DNA of 64,000 bases, from assembly GCA_964542315.1 (NCBI GenBank), contig CAZIUA010000004.1, positions 1-64,000 of the forward strand, in the 5' to 3' direction. The position numbers and the translations under genes are program-made. The first letter of the stretch is position 1; each line of letters starts with the position of its first letter. The DNA is from UBA11524 sp964542315. GTDB lineage: Bacteria > Bacillota > Clostridia > Christensenellales > Aristaeellaceae. Positions 42,618 through 51,308 of this stretch are shown one piece after another. The notes under the pieces were generated by a model. It did not search any database and was not told where the DNA came from. It saw only the letters and a list, made by a program, of their open reading frames with translations.

Positions 42618-44420
42618 TCAGGAAATGGTCTCATCCGGGAGGATGGGCAGGCGCAGGATCACCTTCGTGCCTTGGTGCTCGGAGCTTTCGATGTCAAAGC
42701 CGTATTGCGTGCCAAGCTGCAGGCGGATGCGCCGGTAGATATTGCGCAGCCCCAGCCCGATGGCGCTGCTCGTTTCACTGTTGCCGTATTCGGCGATGCT
42801 GGCCTTGAGTTCCGCCAGCGCCTCAGCGGACATGCCCTTGCCGTTGTCCGCGATCACGAACTGCATCTCATCTTCACCCACGCGATGCCCTTCGATGCGC
42901 AGGATCCCGTGCCCGATGATCTGCTCCAGCCCGTGGTACATGGCGTTTTCCACGATGGGCTGCAGGATCATCTTCAGCATCCGGCATTGCAGGATGTTCT
43001 CGTCGATGTCGAATTCCGTGGAGAACCGATCCGGATAGCGGGCGTTCATGATCTGCAGGTATTTGTGGATGCAGTCCAGCTCCTGCTGCACGGTCACGAT
43101 ATGTCCGCCCTTGATGCTGTAGCGGAAGATATCCGACATGGCGCCGGAGATCGTGACGACCTCGGGCGCATCGTAGGCCAGGCCGATGCTGGAGAGGCAG
43201 TTGAGCGTGTTGTAGAGGAAATGCGGGTTGATCTGGCTGCGCATGGCGAGGATGTGCGCCTGCTTTTCCTCCAGCTTGGCGTCGTAGAGCGCAGTCTGCT
43301 GGTCGAGGTTTTCCTGCGTGATCTGTTCGACCTTGTCCAGCAGGAGGTTGATGTTCTCGGCAATGAGGCCGCTCTCGTTCTGGTAGGGGATCGACAGCCG
43401 CTGATGCAGATCACCGTCTTCCGTGCGCTGCTTGAGGAAGTCAGCGATGTCCTCTACCGGCTCGGCCACATTCTTGGACGTCGCCCAATGCATGAGCAGC
43501 ATGACGGCAATCATGGCCAGGAAGAGCAGCAGGCCGACCACGATGAGGTTGCGGATGTCCTGGGTGATCTCAGCGATGGGGATGATGGAAACGATCTTCC
43601 AGCCAGTGCTTTCGATGGTCTGATATTGAGCGATGGATGCCTTCCCGTTGTAGCTGAGGTGATCGTTGACGGTCTGCGTTTCGCCCTCGAGCCAGAACAC
43701 GTCCGTGAACACTTCGCCCGGTGCGGTGTCCTTGTTGCTGACGATGACCCGGTTCTCCTGGTCCAGCAGCAGGAAGAGGGAATTCTGCGTCGCGCCGTCC
43801 ACCTGGACCAGCTTCGTCAGCTGGTAGATATTCAGCACGAGCACGCCCACGCCGATCTTGCTTCCGTCGCCGGTGAGGTAGGAATGGAAGATCGGGAACA
43901 CATACGCGTAGAAGTGATCGTGATACCCTTCGACGTAATCGATGAACGTCGGCTGAATGAAATCCGCATCGCGAATGCCGTATGTGCGGATGAGGGCCTC
44001 CGTCACGCCCTCGTCATTGCGGACGGGGTCGGAGATCTTCCGCGTACCGTTGTTCAGCAGGAACACGCTGTAGATATTCGGGTTGGATGTGGTGATGGAG
44101 CTGATCATCTCCATGATGTAGGGGTACAATTCATAATTGCGCACCGGATTGCTGGAGATCAGCACCTCCTGCACATATTCGGAGTAGGTGAGGATGCCCG
44201 ATGAAGACCGCAGCGTTTCGGCCGCCTCGTTGATGGACTGGGCGACTGCGTTCATCTGGCTTGTGGCGAGATTCATCGCCCTGCGCGTGCTCAGATCCAC
44301 CGCGCCGGTGAAGAAAATGCCCTGCACCAGTACCATCAGCAGCAGGATGCACACCGTCAGGAAGCTGAACTGGCTCTTCAGCGGCAGATGGCGCAACCGG
44401 GAGCGGCGTTTCTTCCTCAT
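42618..44420 (-). CDS. Two-component sensor histidine kinase, YesM type
   Basis: 600 residues. Membrane sensor: first span at about 18-40, a large extracytoplasmic dCache-like region (about 41-295), second span near 290-312, HAMP (about 313-370), then a His_kinase domain with the phospho-acceptor histidine H400 in INPHFLYNTLNCLSSI and an HATPase module (ILQPIVENAMYHGLEQ, VIADNGKGM, GLGLRNIYRRIRL). Its start overlaps the regulator gene by ATGA. YesM/YesN pairs control neighbouring oligosaccharide import operons in Firmicutes, and this pair is convergent with the GH/transporter operon, so it is the likely sensor for the glycan or for a ligand-loaded binding protein. Confidence 0.93.
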   Translation of the reverse strand: MRKKRRSRLRHLPLKSQFSFLTVCILLLMVLVQGIFFTGAVDLSTRRAMNLATSQMNAVAQSINEAAETLRSSSGILTYSEYVQEVLISSNPVRNYELYPYIMEMISSITTSNPNIYSVFLLNNGTRKISDPVRNDEGVTEALIRTYGIRDADFIQPTFIDYVEGYHDHFYAYVFPIFHSYLTGDGSKIGVGVLVLNIYQLTKLVQVDGATQNSLFLLLDQENRVIVSNKDTAPGEVFTDVFWLEGETQTVNDHLSYNGKASIAQYQTIESTGWKIVSIIPIAEITQDIRNLIVVGLLLFLAMIAVMLLMHWATSKNVAEPVEDIADFLKQRTEDGDLHQRLSIPYQNESGLIAENINLLLDKVEQITQENLDQQTALYDAKLEEKQAHILAMRSQINPHFLYNTLNCLSSIGLAYDAPEVVTISGAMSDIFRYSIKGGHIVTVQQELDCIHKYLQIMNARYPDRFSTEFDIDENILQCRMLKMILQPIVENAMYHGLEQIIGHGILRIEGHRVGEDEMQFVIADNGKGMSAEALAELKASIAEYGNSETSSAIGLGLRNIYRRIRLQLGTQYGFDIESSEHQGTKVILRLPILPDETIS

Positions 44421-45856
44421 GCGGATCCGCCTTCTTCCCGCCTGCGGTATTCACTGGGCGTGCAGCCGACATGCTTTTTGAATACCTTGTCAAAATAGAA
44501 GTAATCGTTGTAGCCGATCCGGTCGCAGATCTCCTTGAGCGGCAGCGTGGTGGTGGTGAGCAGCTGGCGGGCGTGCCCCATCCGCAGGCGCGTGATGTAC
44601 TGCGTGAAGGTCAGCTTCGTCTCCTTGCGGAACAGCTCGCAACAATAGCTGACATTGATGTAGAACCGGTCGCACAGATCCTGCAGGTTCAGGTTGTCCA
44701 TATAGCGCTCATCCACATGGCGCAGCAGCATCTGGAAATGCTGATACGCGGAGCCGTCGCGCACGTCCGTCTGGGGGCTGAGCTGTTCGCCGAGGTACTG
44801 GCACATCGCATGCAGATCGCTGAATTTCTCCACCAGCGAATAGGCCTTCAGGGGGATGATGTCATCCAGCGCATCCGTGCGCGGAAGGCGCGAGGGCAGA
44901 TCCTCAGCGATCAGATTCCACAGCGCGAGGGCATCGTTGGTCGTCAGGCCCTGTGCCTTGAACAGATCCGGCAGGGAGGCGAAATAGCATTTGAGCGAAT
45001 CGCTCTTGCGGACCTGCAATTCGCGGCTGATGCGCTGCCAGATATCGAACACGCGCGAATTCTGCGCCGCCCTGAAGCGGAAGACCTTCTGATCCGGCTG
45101 GACGAAGCGGTCGAACATGGCGAATTCCGCCAGGCGCAGCAGGTGGGGGAGCTGCTGAATGTCGTTCGCCATGGGGGAGAATCCGCAGCTGTCCATCTGG
45201 TCAGCCTGTGCGCAGAAAGCCGCATGGATGGCCTCCTGCGCGCCTTCGGTGCAGTTGATGAGGTAGACCAGCTTGCGTGGCCCCATCCGGAGCGTCAGCA
45301 GCTGATGCGGCGCATTCACCTTGATCTCCACCGGCGGTACAGCGGTGTCCGAGAGGATCACTGTGGCGGCCTGCCAGCAGGGGAGGAAATCATGCGCATA
45401 ATAGGGCCGAAGCAATTCTGCCACGCTGGCCGTTTCGTTGTTGAGGGCGGAATACAGCGTCAGGTCGTCCATTTTGTGATGGGCCGCCAGCTGCTGCTCG
45501 ATCTTTTGCAGGATGGCCTGGGCGTTGGCCACATCCAGCGGTTTGAGCAGATAATCCAGCGCACCGGCGCGGATGGCCTGTTGTGCGTAGGCGAATTCGG
45601 AAAACCCGCTGATGATGACGAATTCGGTGGGGATCTGCTGCTCACGCGTCTTCTGGATCAGGTCGATGCCGGATAATTCCGGCATGCGGATGTCGGTGAA
45701 CACAATGTCCGGCTGCTCGCGCTGGATCATCCGCAGCGCGTCCATGGGGTTGGTTGTTTCATGAATGATATGGAAATGCTCACTGCCGCGTTCCAGAAAC
45801 TTTCGGATGCCGACAAGCGCCCACTGCTCGTCATCCACGATGATCGTGCGGTACAT
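44417..45856 (-). CDS. AraC-type response regulator, YesN type
   Basis: 479 residues from ATG 45856; upstream codons to 45904 lack support. The receiver domain (1-120) has the acidic pocket DD at 8-9 and phospho-acceptor D55 in IVFTDIRMPELSG. The central region of about 240 residues is typical of YesN proteins but has no assigned activity. The C-terminal 100 residues are an AraC double helix-turn-helix (NLQDLCDRFYINVSYCCELFRK…LPLKEICDRIGYNDYFYFDKVFKK, given as two parts). Probably activates the transporter/GH operon. Its ribosome site is weak. Confidence 0.93.
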   Translation of the reverse strand: MYRTIIVDDEQWALVGIRKFLERGSEHFHIIHETTNPMDALRMIQREQPDIVFTDIRMPELSGIDLIQKTREQQIPTEFVIISGFSEFAYAQQAIRAGALDYLLKPLDVANAQAILQKIEQQLAAHHKMDDLTLYSALNNETASVAELLRPYYAHDFLPCWQAATVILSDTAVPPVEIKVNAPHQLLTLRMGPRKLVYLINCTEGAQEAIHAAFCAQADQMDSCGFSPMANDIQQLPHLLRLAEFAMFDRFVQPDQKVFRFRAAQNSRVFDIWQRISRELQVRKSDSLKCYFASLPDLFKAQGLTTNDALALWNLIAEDLPSRLPRTDALDDIIPLKAYSLVEKFSDLHAMCQYLGEQLSPQTDVRDGSAYQHFQMLLRHVDERYMDNLNLQDLCDRFYINVSYCCELFRKETKLTFTQYITRLRMGHARQLLTTTTLPLKEICDRIGYNDYFYFDKVFKKHVGCTPSEYRRREEGGSA

Positions 45857-45978
45857 GTCTTCACTTCTTTCTTTCGCAGGTGTGCAAACGATACACATAT
45901 ACAATTTATCATATCACATTCTGAACGATCGCGCTATGGTCATTTTTCGTTTTGCGCGCTGGATGATTTTCGGGCACG

Positions 45979-46021
45979 AAAAAACGGCATCACCGTATCA
46001 TACTTGCGGTCATGCCGTTTT
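45979..46021 (-). terminator. Terminator of yajC
   Basis: AACGGCAT…CCG and CGG…ATGCCGTT arms with TTTTTT on the minus strand. Confidence 0.85.
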
Positions 46022-46034
46022 ATGCAGATCGGAC

Positions 46035-46439
46035 TTAGTTCAGGGATTCGGACTCATTCTCGATGGTCACGTCTTCCACGGAGCGCACGGCGAAGCGGGC
46101 GATCACCATGCTCAGGTTGTCACGGCCGACGGAGATGGTCAGCGTGTCGTCCTTGATGTCCATGATGGTGCCATAGATGCCGCCGATGGTGCAGATGCGG
46201 TCGCCGCGCTTGAGGGCGTCCAGCATGGCCTTTTCCTTCTTGCGGCGCTTGTTCTCGGGGCGGATCATCAGGAAGTACATGATGACGACCATGATGAGGA
46301 TGGGGGACAGCTGGAGCAGGATTGCCACGATGGACTGACCAGCGGTCATTTCGGTGGCAGCGCCAGTGGTGTCCGCAACGGCGCCGGCTTCTTCGGCCAC
46401 GGCGGTGGCAATGCCCAGCAGCTTGTAGAGCAGTTCCAT
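46035..46439 (-). CDS. yajC: Preprotein translocase accessory subunit YajC
   Basis: 134 residues from ATG 46439 (AAAGGAG). Component of the SecDF-YajC complex that assists protein export. One membrane span (IVAILLQLSPILIMVVIMYFLM), followed by the family motif IRPENKRRKKEKAMLDALKRGD and a beta-rich cytosolic end (ICTIGGIYGTIMDIKDD). The N-terminal 30 residues are Ala/Thr-rich and longer than usual. It is monocistronic here, not with tgt or secDF. Confidence 0.92.
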   Translation of the reverse strand: MELLYKLLGIATAVAEEAGAVADTTGAATEMTAGQSIVAILLQLSPILIMVVIMYFLMIRPENKRRKKEKAMLDALKRGDRICTIGGIYGTIMDIKDDTLTISVGRDNLSMVIARFAVRSVEDVTIENESESLN

Positions 46440-46488
46440 AGGTAGAATTTCTCCTTTCAAATCGGTCAGCTTTTCAGCATCGTTATTC

Positions 46489-46517
46489 ATTGTATCATAC
46501 TTTTGTCTTTGTCACAA
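46489..46517 (-). promoter_or_regulatory. yajC promoter
   Basis: TTGTGA, 17 bp, TACAAT on the minus strand, about 50 bp upstream of ATG 46439. Confidence 0.7.
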
Positions 46518-46586
46518 GGGGAAAATGCATATGAAACCCGGATTTTCCAATGAAAATCGCGGCCACTGCCGGTGCGGAAAAAGTGC

Positions 46587-46615
46587 TTGCAATAATTGGC
46601 GCTATCGTATACAAT
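46587..46615 (+). promoter_or_regulatory. Promoter of the secreted 618-residue protein
   Basis: TTGCAA, 17 bp, TACAAT, 39 bp ahead of ATG 46655. Confidence 0.75.
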
Positions 46616-46654
46616 GAAAACGACCATATTGGACATAATAAAGGAGGAATCCGT

Positions 46655-48511
46655 ATGAAAAAGCTGCTTGCTATGATGCTGGCGCTGATGATGTGCCTGA
46701 GCCTGCTGCCTGCGGGCGCCGAATATGGCGTCATCGGCGGCTCGGACGGCCCGAAGTCTGTTATCGTCAGCACGGTCGGCAATGATCTGATCCTGTTTCC
46801 GGACGACCTGACTGTGGCCGCGCAGGAGGCCGGCCGGAAGATCGACGCCGAACTGAAGGTCGCCGAGGTAGCGGGCATCGCGACCGGCGATGATATGCTG
46901 GATGCGGCCCTGACTGATCTGCTGCAGTCCATTGCTATCCGGACATCTCAGCAGGAGGATGAGTTCGATCTCGCCCTTGCGCTGGGCCAGACGGATGTGC
47001 TGACCTTCGGCATGGCCACTGCGGAGGAGGAAGCGTTTGTGCGCTCCAACCTGCTGGGCAGCACCATTGCTGTTCGTTCTGAGGAGCTGGAGCCCCTGCT
47101 CGACCGGCTGCTGGACATGATGTTCCAGATGGAGATGCTGACCGAAGACGAGGTCAACATGTTCAAGGAAGCCATTGCTGCGTTGTCGGACATGATCGTC
47201 ACCATGGCGGAAAGCGGCAGCTTCGATACGTCCATGACGATGGAAGACTTCCTCACGCTGGATTATTCTGCGGTGATCGACCTGCTCCCCACGCTGACGC
47301 AGAAGCTCGAGATGATCGAGAACCCCACTGTCCCCAAGAACTGCGATCCCGCTGCCATGGGCGGCAAGATCAGCCTCACCAACGAGGACATGGTGCAGCT
47401 GATGAAGGCGTACCTGCAGGTGCTGCGCGATAATCCCAAGCTGATGAACTTTCTGGCTTCCCAGCTCGGCTATTATACCGAAGCTCAGCTCGACGTTCTG
47501 TGGGATACCGTGAAGGACAGCGGTATGTATGCCACCGAGGAGGATTTCCGCAAGGAGAACAAGTCCTTCGAATCCATCCTGAATGAAGAGGAAGCTGCGC
47601 TGGACGGCAAGAAGCTGCTGGATGGCACCTATGACATCCTGATCTGTGCTGACAAGGATGGCCAGGTCGTGTACATGACGCTGACCATGCCCATCTTCAC
47701 CGAGATCGGCAAGCTCTACGCGGCGGACACCGAGATCGCGCCTGATCAGGCCGAAGAGACGACCGCTGCGGCGGATGCTTCCGCGCAGGAGCTCGAAGGC
47801 ACGACCACTGTCGTGACGCTGGAATACTACCGTCAGACCGTCGCTGAAGGCGTCAGCCATGTGATCAACCTGACCGCGGACGAGGAAACGATCACCATCG
47901 ACACCCTGGCGAAGGATAACACGGCGCATATCGTCATCAGCACCGTGGATGAGGAGCCCATCATCATCGATGTGACCCTTGCGGACGGCATCCTGACCGC
48001 CACCCTGACCATGAAGCCCGACGACGAGAACGAGCTGAGCTGCACCTTCGAGGGTATGTATGTCTGCACCGAAGAGGCGTACAAGCTCTCCCTCAAGCTG
48101 ACGGGCACCAATGTCTATACGCCCGAAGAGGCGGAGACGCCTTCCGTCAACGGCCTGACCCTGCCCGGCTTTGAAAGCCACAAACCCCAGCCCCGCACCG
48201 ATGTGCTGGAGATCGCCTACGTGGCGGATTACACCCGCAATGGCGTTGACTTTGAGGGCACGACGGACACGACCATTGCCTACAACGATATCCGCATCGT
48301 GATCAAGGGCAGCAGCCGTTCCAGCGAGGCTGCCGCTTCCATCGCCGCTGAGGATGCGATCCATCCTGCTGCGCTGGACGATGCGGCCTTCGCCAACTGG
48401 TTCGTCACGCTGATGAACACCCTCAACAGCTGGACTGGCACGCTGCTGACCGCGCTGCCGGAAAGCATGATGACCTATATCTACTATATGATGGGCATGA
48501 TGGGCATGTAA
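46655..48511 (+). CDS. Secreted acidic protein of unknown function (618 residues)
   Basis: 618 residues, AAAGGAGG upstream of ATG 46655. Signal peptide MKKLLAMMLALMMCLSLLPAGA. After YGVIGGSDGPKSVIVST, the first 300 residues are mainly helical and acidic (repeated DMI, LTEDE, Met-rich helices); about residues 320-560 are beta-rich with repeated strand pairs (TTTVVTLEYYRQTVAEG, EETITIDTLAKDNTAHIV, IIIDVTLADGILTATLTM), resembling lipoprotein-like outer beta domains. The C-terminus is an unusual Met/Tyr-rich tail (MMTYIYYMMGMMGM). No lipobox, no wall anchor, no family recognised. Monocistronic with own promoter and terminator. Confidence 0.8.
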   Translation: MKKLLAMMLALMMCLSLLPAGAEYGVIGGSDGPKSVIVSTVGNDLILFPDDLTVAAQEAGRKIDAELKVAEVAGIATGDDMLDAALTDLLQSIAIRTSQQEDEFDLALALGQTDVLTFGMATAEEEAFVRSNLLGSTIAVRSEELEPLLDRLLDMMFQMEMLTEDEVNMFKEAIAALSDMIVTMAESGSFDTSMTMEDFLTLDYSAVIDLLPTLTQKLEMIENPTVPKNCDPAAMGGKISLTNEDMVQLMKAYLQVLRDNPKLMNFLASQLGYYTEAQLDVLWDTVKDSGMYATEEDFRKENKSFESILNEEEAALDGKKLLDGTYDILICADKDGQVVYMTLTMPIFTEIGKLYAADTEIAPDQAEETTAAADASAQELEGTTTVVTLEYYRQTVAEGVSHVINLTADEETITIDTLAKDNTAHIVISTVDEEPIIIDVTLADGILTATLTMKPDDENELSCTFEGMYVCTEEAYKLSLKLTGTNVYTPEEAETPSVNGLTLPGFESHKPQPRTDVLEIAYVADYTRNGVDFEGTTDTTIAYNDIRIVIKGSSRSSEAAASIAAEDAIHPAALDDAAFANWFVTLMNTLNSWTGTLLTALPESMMTYIYYMMGMMGM

Positions 48512-48535
48512 GCGCACGCGTGACCTGCAATAATG

Positions 48536-48583
48536 TCCCGGACTGGCTGGAAAAGATTCGCCGGTCCGGGATCTTTGTCTTTT
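48536..48583 (+). terminator. Terminator of the 618-residue protein gene
   Basis: TCCCGGAC.GGC/GCC.GTCCGGGA stem followed by a T-rich stretch (TCTTTGTCTTTT). Confidence 0.75.
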
Positions 48584-48668
48584 CAGCGAAATGCGGAGGC
48601 ATTTGCTGCCGGATTTGCAAAAAGAAAGGCTTTTTTCGCCCATTCAGACAATCAACGCTGGAAGGATG

Positions 48669-48697
48669 TTGCAATCCGCCGGCAAATATGCTATAAT
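48669..48697 (+). promoter_or_regulatory. Promoter of the CNNM/CBS protein gene
   Basis: TTGCAA, 17 bp, TATAAT with TATGC immediately before the -10. The predicted start leaves a leader of about 113 bases before GTG 48818. Confidence 0.8.
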
Positions 48698-48730
48698 ATA
48701 ACTTGGTATGTTACAACGTTTTATGCTGAC

Positions 48731-48809
48731 ACGTCCGCTGCTCCTGCGGCATACCATTGCAGCGGCGTGCATATGCTGCGGCGAAAATGCCGCATGACCT
48801 TGAAGGAGG
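48731..48809 (+). promoter_or_regulatory. Structured 5' leader with alternative pairings
   Basis: Hairpin A joins CCGCTGC (48735) and GCAGCGG (48759), extended by ACG/CGT. Hairpin B joins TGCGGC (48777) and GCCGCA (48789) over GAAAAT. The loop of A contains GCGGCAT (48746-48752), which is complementary to ATGCCGC (48787-48793), the 3' arm of B, so the two folds compete or form a pseudoknot. AAGGAGG (48803-48809) follows nine bases later. A 24-codon ORF without ribosome site (48723-48797) overlaps it. Confidence 0.45.
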
Positions 48810-48817
48810 TAATCTCT

Positions 48818-50185
48818 GTGTCTGCCGACCCATGGGGCCCGCTACTGCTTCAACTTCTGCTGATTTTTGTCAACGGCTGGTTTGCTGCGACGGAAGTCGC
48901 CATTCTCTCCCTGAATGAGCTCAAGCTCCGCACGGAAGCGGAGGAGGGCGATAAGGTCGCTGCGAAGCTGCTGAAGCTCTCCGAGTCCCCGAATAAGTTC
49001 CTGTCCACCATCCAGGTCTGCATCACCCTGGCAGGCTTCCTGGGCTCCGCATTTGCTGCGGATTCCTTCGCTGCACCGCTGGCGCAGGCGGTCACCAATG
49101 CCGGCGTCAAAATGGATGCAGGCCTGCTGAACACCCTCTGCGTCATCGTGATCACGGTGGTGCTGTCTTATTTCACCCTCGTCCTGGGTGAATTGACGCC
49201 CAAGCGCATCGCCATGCACTACCCGGACAAAATCGCACGCATGGGCCTGCGCGTCATCACGTTCTGCTCGGCGCTGTTCCGTCCCGTGGTGTGGCTGCTT
49301 TCCGCCAGCACCAACGGCTTGCTTCGCCTGATGGGCATCGACCCGAATGCGGAGGAGGAAGAGGTCACCGAGGAAGATATCCGCGCCCTGGTGGATATGG
49401 GCGAGGAATCCGGCGCGATCGAAGAAGCGGAAAAGGAAATGATCGAGAATATCTTCGAGTTCAACAATCTGACCGCTGAAAACGTCATGACTCACCGCAC
49501 CGATGTGACGGCCATCTGGGTGGACGAGGACTGGGACGTGATCCTCCAGACCATCCGCGAGACCGGCCTGAGCCGTTTCCCTGTCTACAATGAGGACATG
49601 GACGACATCATCGGCACGCTGAACACCCGCGTCTTCCTGCTGAATATGCAGACGGAGCATCCCCGCACGCTGCGCGAGATGATCCGCGAGGCGTATTTCG
49701 TGCCCAGCACCGTGCAGGCGGATCTGCTGTTCCGCAATATGCAGACCAAGAAGATCCACATGGCCATCGTGGTGGACGAATACGGCGGCATGAGCGGCAT
49801 CGTCACCATGGAGGACCTGCTGGAGGAGATCGTCGGCAATATTTATGACGAATTCGATCCTGCGGCAGAGGCGGAGATCGTCCGCGTGAGCGAGGATACC
49901 TGGCGTATTTCCGGTCAGGCGTCGCTGGGCGATGTGGCCGAAGCGCTGGACGTGGATCTCCCTCTGGATGAAGACTACGACACTTTCGGCGGACTCATCT
50001 TCAGCCAGTTCACGCTCATCCCCAATGACGGCACGCATCCGGAAATGGATTGCTACGGGCTGCACATCGTGGTGGAGAAGATCGAGGAGCACCGCATCGA
50101 AAAGGCGCTCGTTACCAAGCTCTATGCGGATGAACCGGACGGCAAGACGGAAACCGACCATAAGTCGGTTTCGGAGGAGGAATGA
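48818..50185 (+). CDS. CNNM/CBS-domain membrane protein (CorC/HlyC family, UPF0053)
   Basis: 455 residues. Start GTG 48818 is chosen because AAGGAGG ends eight bases before it; the long upstream frame crosses the promoter. The CNNM membrane domain (residues about 1-190, four spans; FVNGWFAATEVAILSLNELKL and GELTPKRIAMHYP) is followed by a CBS pair (about 210-335; VMTHRTDVTAIWVDEDWD and VVDEYGGMSGIVTMEDLLEEIVG) and a CorC/HlyC transporter-associated domain (to about 435). Members export or buffer Mg2+ and Co2+ (CorC, YugS, MpfA). The structured leader suggests regulation after transcription starts. Precedes two YcxB-like genes. Confidence 0.93.
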   Translation: MSADPWGPLLLQLLLIFVNGWFAATEVAILSLNELKLRTEAEEGDKVAAKLLKLSESPNKFLSTIQVCITLAGFLGSAFAADSFAAPLAQAVTNAGVKMDAGLLNTLCVIVITVVLSYFTLVLGELTPKRIAMHYPDKIARMGLRVITFCSALFRPVVWLLSASTNGLLRLMGIDPNAEEEEVTEEDIRALVDMGEESGAIEEAEKEMIENIFEFNNLTAENVMTHRTDVTAIWVDEDWDVILQTIRETGLSRFPVYNEDMDDIIGTLNTRVFLLNMQTEHPRTLREMIREAYFVPSTVQADLLFRNMQTKKIHMAIVVDEYGGMSGIVTMEDLLEEIVGNIYDEFDPAAEAEIVRVSEDTWRISGQASLGDVAEALDVDLPLDEDYDTFGGLIFSQFTLIPNDGTHPEMDCYGLHIVVEKIEEHRIEKALVTKLYADEPDGKTETDHKSVSEEE

Positions 50186-50188
50186 GCC

Positions 50189-50755
50189 GTGAGCAATGAA
50201 AACGTCCGCCGATATGCGACCAGCGGTGACGTGGACGAGGCACTGTATACGGACATGCTGTTGTACAACTACATGTCGCCGCGTCAAAGGAAAATCCACC
50301 TCGCCAACACAGCCATCCTGGTGCTTGCCTATCTTCTGATCATGATCGATCGGGGACCCTTTGATTGGCGCATGTGCCTGGTCATTGTGCTGCTGATCGC
50401 CTTGGAATTCATGCCGTTCTGGCTGAAAAAGAAGGCTCACCTGAGTTTCCGGGAGGCCGCAAAGGACGGCAAGCTGTCCTACGCCACAGCCTTCACCGAT
50501 GCGGAGATCCACATCGAGAACCACACCAACGGCGCGAGTGCGGATGTCCCCCTGAACAGCTTCAGGAAGATCCTCAGCGTGCGAGGTGTATGGGCGCTGG
50601 TGTCCAAGGCCGGCTCTTTCTATGTGGTCTTTGCGGATCAGTTGTCCGATACCGACCGAGCGTCGGTTCTGGAATTGCTCAAACAGCATAATCCGAAGAT
50701 CAAGCTTGCGAAGGCGGTGAAGCGATGCGCCACTTTGAAACGACATCTACCGTGA
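50189..50755 (+). CDS. YcxB-like membrane protein (copy 1)
   Basis: 188 residues, GTG start three bases after the CNNM stop, ribosome site GGAGGAGG within its end; hence co-transcribed. Two membrane spans (about 38-57 and 61-79) are followed by a cytosolic beta-rich domain (AEIHIENHTNGASADVPLNSFRKI, WALVSKAGSFYVVFADQ) similar to the C-terminal YcxB-like domain. Function unknown. A related, frameshifted copy follows, starting inside this ORF. Confidence 0.8.
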   Translation: MSNENVRRYATSGDVDEALYTDMLLYNYMSPRQRKIHLANTAILVLAYLLIMIDRGPFDWRMCLVIVLLIALEFMPFWLKKKAHLSFREAAKDGKLSYATAFTDAEIHIENHTNGASADVPLNSFRKILSVRGVWALVSKAGSFYVVFADQLSDTDRASVLELLKQHNPKIKLAKAVKRCATLKRHLP

Positions 50756-51257
50756 AGCAGCATGACGCCTGCATCCTGCAGCAATATGCCTATCTGCGCG
50801 TTGCGCGGAAGATGGAAGTGATCATGGCCCTTTGCCTGCTTGGCATCGGCGCCGCTGTGGGCTTGTCTTGCATCGGGAAATCCTTGGTTGCTGGGCTGAT
50901 GTTCTTCTGATTCATGGTTCGGCTGCCTTGATCAGCATTCCCGTGCATTGTGCAAGCGCAAAGAAGGTCGCGGCGCAGCTGCATCCGGATAGCGATGGCG
51001 AATGGGCCGTGACGACCTGGTTCGAGCAGGACGGTCTGCATGATCATGAAGCGGATCTGCCGGAGGAAGAGCGCGTCACGGACATTGCGCGTGACATCGT
51101 CTGCGCTTATCGCGCCGGGACTGTGCTGCTGCTCTGCACGAAGAACTATACCGTGCTGCCCATTGACCTTGTCCAATTGAGTGAAACCGACCGTAAGTCG
51201 GTATTTGAACGGCTGAAATCAGACTGTCCCAAGCTGCAAATGCTGCAAACCAAATAA
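50725..51257 (+). pseudogene. YcxB-like membrane protein (copy 2), frameshifted
   Basis: Reads MRHFETTSTVKQHDACIL… with a membrane span (ALCLLGIGAAVGLSCIGKSL) in the first frame to a TGA at 50908-50910. The homologous remainder, from about LIHGSAALISIPVHC to LKSDCPKLQMLQTK, is in the next frame and ends at 51257. The C-terminus aligns clearly with copy 1 (VQLSETDRKSVFERL against DQLSDTDRASVLELL). A single-base shift near 50890-50910, around TTCTTC, joins them into about 177 residues. It overlaps copy 1 by 31 bp. Either error or genuine decay. Confidence 0.72.
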
Positions 51258-51298
51258 AAAACCAGCGCAGTTCCTTCATCGGGAGCTGCGCTGGTTTC
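51256..51298. terminator. Terminator between YcxB-like copy 2 and degV-type gene
   Basis: CCAGCGCAG/CTGCGCTGG stem; TTTTTT on the minus strand (degV side) and TTT on the plus strand. Confidence 0.85.
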
Positions 51299-51308
51299 GT
51301 ATTTGCTT

